Source: Thermomonas carbonis
GTDB lineage: Bacteria > Pseudomonadota > Gammaproteobacteria > Xanthomonadales > Xanthomonadaceae
Assembly: GCF_014396975.1 (NCBI RefSeq)
Contig: NZ_CP060719.1
Location: forward strand, 2,824,001 to 2,888,000
DNA length: 64,000 bases
Direction of reading: 5' to 3'
Both the position numbers and the translations under genes were made by a program. The notes under the pieces are model-generated. The model made no database searches and was not told where the DNA came from. It saw only the letters and a program-made list of their open reading frames with translations. Every line of letters starts with the position of its first letter. Position 1 is the stretch's first letter. Of this stretch, positions 42,828-51,400 are shown in pieces.

Positions 42828-44506
42828 GGCGCATCCCCGAAGCGCAGTCGTCCACTGGCATGCGCGCCGCGGGCGGAGGTGAAGCGGAAGCCGAGTTGCC
42901 CCGGACGCCAATCGAGTTCAGCGGTCAGCAGCGTGTCCGGACGCACCAGTTGCTGGAATTTCAGGGCCTCCATGCACTGTATCTCACCGACAAAGCCGAA
43001 GGCCTCGCGACCGAGTCGTACTGCCCAGTCCACCAGCACCACGCCGGGCAGCACGGATACTTGCGGGAAATGGCCTTCGAAGGCCGCGAGTTCAGCCGTT
43101 GCGAGCAACGACGCGGTGGCCTTGTCGTCTTCGCGCAACTGCCAGTCGGGTGTCGGCATCAGTGGCCGGAACAGCGCGGCGAGGTCGCGCTCGCGGGTCT
43201 TGCCGCGTGCGTCCGCCGGCCACGCGTCAAGAAATCGCCAGCGCCGCGGCAGCGCGATGGGATCGCAATGGCCCGCCAGCCATGCGCGCAGGCGTTCGAC
43301 CAGTGCGGGTCGGCCCTCGGCATCGAGCAGTGATTGCCCGTTCTCGCTGGGCACAGCGGCGACCGCCAACAGGATGCGATGACCGGGGAGAGCGAGCACG
43401 CGGACCTCGTCCAGCAAGTCGCTGCCCTGCAATCGTGTCTGGATTGCGTCCAGCGAAATGCGGCGTTCTTCCAGCTTGACGATGCGATCGGCGCGGCCGA
43501 GCAACTCGAAGCGGCCATCGCCGGCATCGTGCGCACGGTCACTGGTCGACCACCATTCGTTCGACGGCAAGTGCGGCGAACGCACATCGAGCAAACCGTC
43601 CTGCACGCGCCATTCCACCCCCGGCAATGGCTGCCATGGCGCACGGCTGCCGTCGCCGCGCCGCCAGGCGATGCCGCCGGTTTCGGTGCTGCCGAACACT
43701 TCGATCGCAGCCTGTCTCCACAAACGTTGCACGGTCAGCGCCGCATCCAACGGCAACGGCCCGCCGGACGAAAATACTGCGCGCAAATTGCTCGCCAATG
43801 GCTGCCAATCCTGGGTGTCGGGCAACCGCTTGAGATGTGCCGGACTGGCAACCAGCACGATTGGTGACGCTCCGAGTGTTGTCAGCTGTTCGTTGTAGGC
43901 GATGCGCGCCGGCGCGAACGTGCGGCCGGACGACAGCGGCCACAGGATCCGGAACAACAGGCCGTAGATGTGCTGGTGCGAAACGGTGGCGTGGACCACC
44001 GCATCGGCATCCAGCAACGGTCCGAACACGGATTCGAGCGCGTCGACTTCCGCATCGAGCTGGCGCAAGGACTTGCGGATTGCCGCGGGCTCGCCGGTCG
44101 AGCCGGAGGTGAACAGCACCAACTTGCAGGAATCCGCATCGAGTGCCGGCATGCCGGAATCGGTTGACGCGATGGATTCGCTTGCGCGGATGCCATCTGG
44201 CAAGTCGCCCGCGAAGAGCAGACCGCGCTCGTGCAACTGGCCGAGCGTCGCGGGCAATGCATCGCCAGGCAGCCACGGCGTGACGCCGGCTTGCCATCCG
44301 CCGAACAATGCGGCGGAAAATTCGAGGGCGTCGTCGCAGGCCAGTGCGATGTCGCGGGACGCCAACGTTGAGAAAGCATCGCGCCATGCAGCGACGCGTG
44401 CCAGCCAGTGGCTGCGTTCGATACCGGGCGACACCAGCACATCGGTATCGACCGCATCGGCCATCGCCAGTCGCGACAACGGAATGCGCACGCGATCAGC
44501 CGGCAT
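42824..44506 (-). CDS. acyl/aryl-CoA ligase fused to a hotdog dehydratase (APE)
   Basis: Two-domain protein of 560 residues from ATG 44506. Residues 1-450 are an ANL-family adenylating enzyme: P-loop TSGSTGEPA at 133-141, FGSTETGG at 271-278, adenylate-binding D323 in STSDRA and catalytic K436 in RGKTRER. Residues 455-560 are a FabZ/ApeI-like hotdog with FEGHFPQVSVLPGV (477-490; H479). In the E. coli APE cluster these are separate genes, so this is a fusion of starter activation and dehydration. It likely loads the aromatic starter onto ACP. It overlaps its upstream neighbour by 11 bases. Confidence 0.85.
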   Translation of the reverse strand: MPADRVRIPLSRLAMADAVDTDVLVSPGIERSHWLARVAAWRDAFSTLASRDIALACDDALEFSAALFGGWQAGVTPWLPGDALPATLGQLHERGLLFAGDLPDGIRASESIASTDSGMPALDADSCKLVLFTSGSTGEPAAIRKSLRQLDAEVDALESVFGPLLDADAVVHATVSHQHIYGLLFRILWPLSSGRTFAPARIAYNEQLTTLGASPIVLVASPAHLKRLPDTQDWQPLASNLRAVFSSGGPLPLDAALTVQRLWRQAAIEVFGSTETGGIAWRRGDGSRAPWQPLPGVEWRVQDGLLDVRSPHLPSNEWWSTSDRAHDAGDGRFELLGRADRIVKLEERRISLDAIQTRLQGSDLLDEVRVLALPGHRILLAVAAVPSENGQSLLDAEGRPALVERLRAWLAGHCDPIALPRRWRFLDAWPADARGKTRERDLAALFRPLMPTPDWQLREDDKATASLLATAELAAFEGHFPQVSVLPGVVLVDWAVRLGREAFGFVGEIQCMEALKFQQLVRPDTLLTAELDWRPGQLGFRFTSARGAHASGRLRFGDAP

Positions 44507-45029
44507 GGCGTGGCCGCAGCAGCCATTCGCCACCGAGCATCGCGCCGATGAGCACGTACGCAATCGCGCCGTTGTATAGCGCCCAGGTGGCGTCGGAGGC
44601 GGCCAGCGCGGTCCACAGCGCGATGCCGCCGTTGAGCACGAAGAACACGCACCAGGCCTTGGTCACGTTCGCGACCCAACGCACGCCTTCCGGCGGCAGG
44701 TCGGGATGGCGCAACCGCGCCAGGCGTTCGATGACGGTCGGCGGTCGCCACAGACTCAGCGCGAATACGCCGAGCAGTGCGGCATTGACCAGCACCGGGT
44801 AAAGCTTGAGCGGCAACCCGTCGTTGAAGACGAACGTCGCGATGACCAGCACGAGCGCACCGGCGGCTGCGAGGAGCCAGACCGGCTCGCGCGACACCGC
44901 GGCACGCAACAGCGCGACCGCCAACAACACGCAGCCCAGCCAGCGCGGCTCGAAACGCGCCAGGCCCAGCCAGATCGCCAACGGATACAACAGGGTCGCC
45001 AGCCACGCCAGGGCCGTCGCGACGCGCAC
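44496..45029 (-). CDS. multispanning membrane protein of APE cluster (COG4648-like)
   Basis: A 177-residue integral membrane protein with about five to six helices (for example LAWLATLLYPLAIWLGLA, WLGCVLLAVALL and LLAAAGALVLVIATFVF). PDLPPEGVRWVANVTKAWCVFF is the best conserved-looking stretch. Such proteins recur in aryl-polyene clusters with unknown function. Start is GTG 45029, two bases after the ACP stop. The stop lies within the first codons of the ligase gene. Confidence 0.75.
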   Translation of the reverse strand: MRVATALAWLATLLYPLAIWLGLARFEPRWLGCVLLAVALLRAAVSREPVWLLAAAGALVLVIATFVFNDGLPLKLYPVLVNAALLGVFALSLWRPPTVIERLARLRHPDLPPEGVRWVANVTKAWCVFFVLNGGIALWTALAASDATWALYNGAIAYVLIGAMLGGEWLLRPRHAG

Positions 45030-45031
45030 GC

Positions 45032-45298
45032 TTACTTGACCGGGGCGACGTTGCCCGCGTGCAGCATCGTGTGCACGGTGTCGACCACGTCCTGCACGCT
45101 GCGCACGGCCTTGAACGCCTCGGGACGCAGGTTGCCGCCGAGCATCGGCTTGAGCTGCACGATCAGGTCGACCGCGTCGATGCTGTCGATGTCCAGGTCG
45201 CCCGCGAGCATGGCTTCCGGGCGGATGTTCTCCCGCGCGATCCCGAAGGTGTCGTGCAGGATGCCGGCGATGCGCTGGAAAATCTCGTCCTTGTCCAT
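45032..45298 (-). CDS. acyl carrier protein (APE)
   Basis: An 88-residue acidic four-helix carrier protein. The phosphopantetheine attachment serine is in DLDIDSIDAVDL (about residue 39). ATG 45298 is 25 bases after the other carrier. Together with that protein it should carry the growing aryl polyene; two ACPs side by side are usual in these clusters. Confidence 0.9.
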   Translation of the reverse strand: MDKDEIFQRIAGILHDTFGIARENIRPEAMLAGDLDIDSIDAVDLIVQLKPMLGGNLRPEAFKAVRSVQDVVDTVHTMLHAGNVAPVK

Positions 45299-45323
45299 CG
45301 TGCTGTCCGTTGTTCGCCGGGAA

Positions 45324-45599
45324 TCAATGCGCGCGCGCGGTCGCGACGAACGCGGCCAGGCTGCGCACGCTGGCGAAATGCCGGCGGGTTTCCTCGGAAT
45401 CGGCGGCCAGGGTCACGCCATAACGCTTCTGCAGGGCCAGCCCGAGTTCCAGTGCGTCGATCGAATCCAGGCCCAGGCCTTCGTTGAACAACGGCGCATC
45501 GGCGTCGATGTCGTCGGCGACAACGTCTTCCAGCGACATCGTGGCGATGATCAGCGCCTTGATGTCCTGTTCCAGCGAATTAGTGTCCAGCGCCTGCAC
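45324..45599 (-). CDS. acyl carrier protein (APE)
   Basis: A 91-residue carrier protein with attachment serine in EGLGLDSIDALELG (about residue 46) and a preceding acidic helix. Start is GTG 45599, inside the end of the upstream acyltransferase gene (20-base overlap). It differs clearly from the next carrier protein, so the two probably have separate partners (starter and extender, or two ketosynthases). Confidence 0.88.
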   Translation of the reverse strand: MQALDTNSLEQDIKALIIATMSLEDVVADDIDADAPLFNEGLGLDSIDALELGLALQKRYGVTLAADSEETRRHFASVRSLAAFVATARAH

Positions 45600-46365
45600 G
45601 CAGCAGTCCTCCCGTGAAGATATCCCCGAGCGCAGCGGTCAGGCGGCGTGCCGCCAATGGTTCGGTGACGCCGTCTTCGAGAAACGGAGAGACCGGCAGG
45701 TCTGGCAGGACGTCCATGCACAGATGGAAGCGCCGGGGCGGCACACGATACCATTTCTCCCCCTTCCCCAGCGTGCGCGGCTCGCAGCGGATCACCACCG
45801 GCGTCACGTCCAGGCGCCCGCGCACCGCGATGTTCGCGGCCCCCCGTTGCAACGGCCCCAAGAGTTCATTTGCCGGTGTGCGCGTGCCTTCCGGGAAAAT
45901 CAGCAGGTTGCGTCCCGAGCGCACCGAGGCGATGCAGTCGTCGACCAGTCCGGCACCGTTGTCGTTGCAGATGTAGCCGGTCGCTCGCACCGGCCCGCGG
46001 GTGAACGGATTGTTGGCCAGGCGCGACTTCACCACGCAGTCGGCATCCGGCAGGCGCGAGACCAGCAGGACCACATCGACCAGGGTCGGATGGTTGGCCA
46101 ACACCAGCAGGCCGCGGCGTTGCAGGCGCTCGAGTCCGCGGATCTCGTAGGTCATCACCCCCAGCCGATGCATGATCCGCACATGCCCGGCAAAGCTGGC
46201 GCGGATCAGGGCGCGCGCACGCCGCTCCAGCGTCGCGCGATCGCGACTGAACACGCGCACCAGCGGAAATACCAGCACCCGCAACAACAGTCCGCCAATC
46301 CCGAAGGCGATGAAGGACAGCGCGCTGCCGAACGTGCGCCAGGCGCGGTCGATGGCGTCAAGCAT
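45580..46365 (-). CDS. 1-acylglycerol-3-phosphate acyltransferase-family protein (PlsC-like, APE)
   Basis: A 261-residue membrane-bound acyltransferase. An N-terminal helix (ALSFIAFGIGGLLLRVLVF) is followed by the catalytic LANHPTLVD (H-x4-D) and by IFPEGTRTP, the glycerophosphate-binding block. ATG 46365 overlaps the preceding stop by 8 bases and fits the family start; ATG 46386 is possible. It may build the lipid anchor or acylate it with the polyene. Confidence 0.83.
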   Translation of the reverse strand: MLDAIDRAWRTFGSALSFIAFGIGGLLLRVLVFPLVRVFSRDRATLERRARALIRASFAGHVRIMHRLGVMTYEIRGLERLQRRGLLVLANHPTLVDVVLLVSRLPDADCVVKSRLANNPFTRGPVRATGYICNDNGAGLVDDCIASVRSGRNLLIFPEGTRTPANELLGPLQRGAANIAVRGRLDVTPVVIRCEPRTLGKGEKWYRVPPRRFHLCMDVLPDLPVSPFLEDGVTEPLAARRLTAALGDIFTGGLLRAGAGH

Positions 46366-47074
46366 GCCGCCGCCATCCGCAGCCATCCGTTCCCGGCAAG
46401 GCAGCGTCGCCCGACAGGAAAAAACGCAGCACCTCCAGTGAATGCGGAAGCACAAGCGATTCCGCCGGCTCGCCCGCGTGGAGCGAGAAGCGCGGCAAGC
46501 CGTCCCGCGGCGCGGCGATGCGCCAGGCCCATGCGTGCAGCGCGTCGGGCTCATCGAGGAACTGGTGATAGTCGCCGGGGATCGCATCGTCGTAGACCAC
46601 CACCAACACTGCCGGCGCGCCATCGGCCAGCAAGCCAAGCGCCTCGGTGACCGCGGCTTCCGGCGTGGCGCGGACCGCAGACACCGCCAGGTAATTGCCC
46701 TGCAGCACGCGGGCGATGCTGTACTGCGCGGCGATCGCGTTGTGCGTCGACAGACCGAACTGGGTCGGCGACAACGGCTCGTCGCGCGCAAGCTCGGCGA
46801 GCATCCTGTGCGTGCGATCCAGATCGCCATGCCGGCTCGCGAAGACCATTGGCAGGTTGCGATCATCGTCATGCTGGCAACGCCAGGCCACCTGCAGCGC
46901 GGCGCGACCCAGGCGTTCGACGCGCCGCCGTTGCATCGGTGCCATTTCCGTCAACGCCGGCATCGCCTCGCCGCTCGGCAGCGATGGTGCATTCGCCCAT
47001 TCACGCCATGCGGCCTCATCCTCCAGCCCGGCGGCGAAGGCCGACCATGCTTCGACACTGAAAGCGGCATCCAT
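46358..47074 (-). CDS. beta-ketoacyl synthase chain length factor-like protein (APE)
   Basis: First gene of the aryl-polyene operon, 238 residues from ATG 47074. It resembles the short ketosynthase N-terminal-like proteins (chain length factor, PF13723 type): FASRHGDLDRTHRML, PLSPTQFGLSTHNAIAAQYS and VVVYDD mark the fold, but the catalytic cysteine of true ketosynthases is absent. It probably pairs with a complete ketosynthase. The start is uncertain: there is no strong ribosome binding site, and ATG 47128 or GTG further upstream are in frame. The terminator of the tRNA operon ends only about 80 bases upstream. Confidence 0.78.
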   Translation of the reverse strand: MDAAFSVEAWSAFAAGLEDEAAWREWANAPSLPSGEAMPALTEMAPMQRRRVERLGRAALQVAWRCQHDDDRNLPMVFASRHGDLDRTHRMLAELARDEPLSPTQFGLSTHNAIAAQYSIARVLQGNYLAVSAVRATPEAAVTEALGLLADGAPAVLVVVYDDAIPGDYHQFLDEPDALHAWAWRIAAPRDGLPRFSLHAGEPAESLVLPHSLEVLRFFLSGDAALPGTDGCGWRRHA

Positions 47075-47153
47075 GTCGATTACGTGCTCCGAAGTGCGTG
47101 TTGCCGGCGCGCCGTGCGTCTCCCGCATATTCCGCGCTGGAGGCACAAAGAAA

Positions 47154-47175
47154 AAGCCCGGCGTGAGCCGGGCTT
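47154..47175 (-). terminator. rho-independent terminator of the tRNA operon
   Basis: A perfect 9-base stem (AAGCCCGGC, loop TCAC, GCCGGGCTT on the - strand) followed by TTTCTTT. It lies 38 bases beyond the 3' end of tRNA-Glu and just before the aryl-polyene operon. It should end the tRNA transcript and insulate the pigment genes. Confidence 0.85.
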
Positions 47176-47212
47176 CTGAAACTTGCTGCATCAATGTTGC
47201 AACAACGCTGGA

Positions 47213-47288
47213 TGGCGTCCCCACGGGGATTCGAACCCCGGTGTCCACCGTGAAAGGGTGGTGTCCTAGGCCTCTAGACGATGGGGAC
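47213..47288 (-). tRNA. tRNA-Glu (TTC)
   Basis: A 76-base tRNA including an encoded CCA. The acceptor stem GTCCCCA pairs with TGGGGAC, the anticodon loop is CTTTCAC with anticodon TTC, and the T loop reads GGTTCGAATCC. It is transcribed after tRNA-Ala, 47 bases apart. Confidence 0.97.
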
Positions 47289-47335
47289 ATTTGAAACTTG
47301 ATTCACGTGCCGACGAGGCGTGTCGGTTCGCGAAT

Positions 47336-47411
47336 TGGTGGAGCCAGACGGGATCGAACCGTCGACCTCCTGCATGCCATGCAGGCGCTCTCCCAGCTGA
47401 GCTATGGCCCC
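47336..47411 (-). tRNA. tRNA-Ala (GGC)
   Basis: A 76-base tRNA with encoded CCA. The acceptor stem GGGGCCA pairs with TGGCTCC, the D arm is AGCTCAGCTGGGAGAGC, the anticodon loop ATGGCAT has anticodon GGC, and the T loop is GGTTCGATCCC. It is the first gene of the two-tRNA operon. Confidence 0.97.
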
Positions 47412-47431
47412 ACTTGTCTGGTGAGCTGACA

Positions 47432-47461
47432 AGTCTAGCGGGCAGAAAACCGAAGCGTCAA
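47432..47461 (-). promoter_or_regulatory. sigma-70 promoter of the tRNA-Ala/tRNA-Glu operon
   Basis: On the - strand TTGACG (47456-47461) is separated by 18 bases from TAGACT (47432-47437), a near-consensus pair. It ends 20 bases upstream of the tRNA-Ala 5' end. The -35 overlaps the stop codon of the DUF1249 gene by four bases. Confidence 0.75.
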
Positions 47462-47946
47462 GCACGAGTTTCGATTTCCTGCTGCGAGGCCTGCCTAAGC
47501 GTGGCCACGCCATGTCCCTGCTCGGCCAGGTATTGCACCCACTTGCCGAGGAAGGTGTTCATGCGAAGGCGATGGTCGAGGATCTGCTCGGGCGGCGGGT
47601 ACATGCCGATCACGTCCTGCCAGCGTCGCCCCGCGTAGCAATGGGTGGCCTCGACCTGGCGCGCATCGCTGTACAGGCGCAGGCTGGCCGATGGATCCGA
47701 CAGGCCGGTCTGCGGATCGACCAGGCCGTAGCTCATTCGCAACTCGGTGGTGTAGGCGTGCTGCTCCAGCACATCGAGGCGTACGTCGAGACCGTCGCCG
47801 ATCGAGGACACATACATGCCGCAACCGAGTTGTGCCGGCTCGAACAAGCGTTGCAGGCGTGCGTGGTTTTCGCTGTACAGCCCCATCAGCCAGCCGAAAC
47901 GGCTGATCTTCGGAAGCGCGACGCGGCGGGAAAGCACTCGACTCAT
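47458..47946 (-). CDS. DUF1249 family protein
   Basis: A conserved cytoplasmic protein of 162 residues, the usual length for DUF1249. It carries RLQRLFEPAQLG near residue 30 and HCYAGRRWQDVIGMYPPP and LRMNTFLGKWVQYLAEQGHG in the second half. There are no signal or membrane segments. Biochemical function is unknown. It stands alone, upstream of the tRNA promoter and convergent with nothing; the 111 bases before its start (47947-48057) show no clear promoter. Confidence 0.82.
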   Translation of the reverse strand: MSRVLSRRVALPKISRFGWLMGLYSENHARLQRLFEPAQLGCGMYVSSIGDGLDVRLDVLEQHAYTTELRMSYGLVDPQTGLSDPSASLRLYSDARQVEATHCYAGRRWQDVIGMYPPPEQILDHRLRMNTFLGKWVQYLAEQGHGVATLRQASQQEIETRA

Positions 47947-48057
47947 TGCCCGATCCTACACGCGCGAATCGCAGCGCGGCAGCATTGACGCATGCCGATA
48001 TCCAGCCTAACTTCAGGGTCTCTGCGCGCGCGCTTTCAGTGCATCGTGCCTCTTCAT

Positions 48058-48879
48058 TCAGTACATCTCGCGATTGATGCCGAGGTGTTCCAGCACCCGG
48101 CTGGAGATCTCCTCGATCGAGGCATGCGTGGTGCTCAGCATCTCGATGCCTTCCCGCCGCAGCATCGCCTCCGCCTGCGCGACTTCGCGCTTGCAGGTGT
48201 CCAGTTGCGCGTAACGCGAGTTCGCCCGTCGCTCCTGGCGGATCTGGTGCAACCGCAGCGGGTCGATGGTCAGGCCGAACAGCTTCCTGCGGTATTGCCG
48301 CAGCTTGCCCGGCAGGCGCTCCTCGTCGAGGTCGTCCGGCGTCAACGGATAGTTGGCCGCGCGCACGCCGTGATGCAGGGCCAGGTAGACGCAGGTGGGC
48401 GTCTTGCCCGCACGCGACACCCCGACCAGGATCAGGTCGGCTTCGTCGTAGTCCAGGCGCGCGCCATCGTCGTGGGTGAGCGCGTAGTTCATGGCATTGA
48501 TGCGGCGGTGGTAGGCCTCGAAATCGACCATGCCATGCGCCTGCCCCACCCGCGCCTGCCTCGATTGGCCGAGTTCGCGCTCCAGCGGCTCGATGAAGGG
48601 GGCGAACACGTCCAGCATCAGCGCGCCGCTTTCCGCCAGCACGGTCGACAAGCCGGCATCGACACAGGAATTGACCACGATCGGGCGCAAGCCGCTGGCC
48701 TGGCCGGCCAAGCGGATCCGCGAGGCCGCATAGCGGGCCTTTTCGGGGGTGTCGACGAACGGCAACCGATCGGTCTGGAAGCGTATGCCGTGGAACTGGG
48801 TCAGCATGCTGTGGCCGATGGTTTCGGCGGTGATACCGGTGCCATCGGAGACATAAAACACGGGACGTGCGTTATCCAT
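48058..48879 (-). CDS. ppsR: phosphoenolpyruvate synthase regulatory protein (bifunctional kinase/pyrophosphorylase)
   Basis: DUF299 protein of 273 residues that inactivates PEP synthase by ADP-dependent phosphorylation and reactivates it by phosphorolysis. The nucleotide loop GVSRAGKTP is at 153-161, and [17 protein letters not shown] opens the protein, as in all family members. ATG 48879 is the family start. It is divergent from ppsA across an 88-base gap, the usual gene pair. Confidence 0.93.
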   Translation of the reverse strand: MDNARPVFYVSDGTGITAETIGHSMLTQFHGIRFQTDRLPFVDTPEKARYAASRIRLAGQASGLRPIVVNSCVDAGLSTVLAESGALMLDVFAPFIEPLERELGQSRQARVGQAHGMVDFEAYHRRINAMNYALTHDDGARLDYDEADLILVGVSRAGKTPTCVYLALHHGVRAANYPLTPDDLDEERLPGKLRQYRRKLFGLTIDPLRLHQIRQERRANSRYAQLDTCKREVAQAEAMLRREGIEMLSTTHASIEEISSRVLEHLGINREMY

Positions 48880-48913
48880 CGGGATTGTTGGCCAGCGCGC
48901 GGGACGAGGACTG

Positions 48914-48919
48914 TAAAAT
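48914..48919 (+). promoter_or_regulatory. possible -10 element for ppsA
   Basis: TAAAAT preceded by TG lies 49 bases before the ppsA start in the ppsR-ppsA gap. A matching -35 at normal spacing is not evident, so this is a weak call resting on an AT-rich hexamer in otherwise GC-rich DNA. Confidence 0.3.
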
Positions 48920-48967
48920 AACGGCTTCGGCGCGCTCGCGCCGCCCTCCCCCGCACTGGAGTCCGTC

Positions 48968-51352
<2,385 letters not shown>

Positions 51353-51368
51353 TCCACACCAGCCTCAC

Positions 51369-51393
51369 GATGCGCCCGCTCATCGGGCGCATC
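51369..51393. terminator. hairpin between convergent ppsA and diguanylate cyclase genes
   Basis: A perfect 10-base stem, GATGCGCCCG and CGGGCGCATC, with loop CTCAT, sits 16 bases after the ppsA stop and 8 bases from the stop of the convergent gene. There is no T tract on either side, so if it ends transcription it probably does so in both directions with help. Confidence 0.5.
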
Positions 51394-51400
51394 GGCTTGA

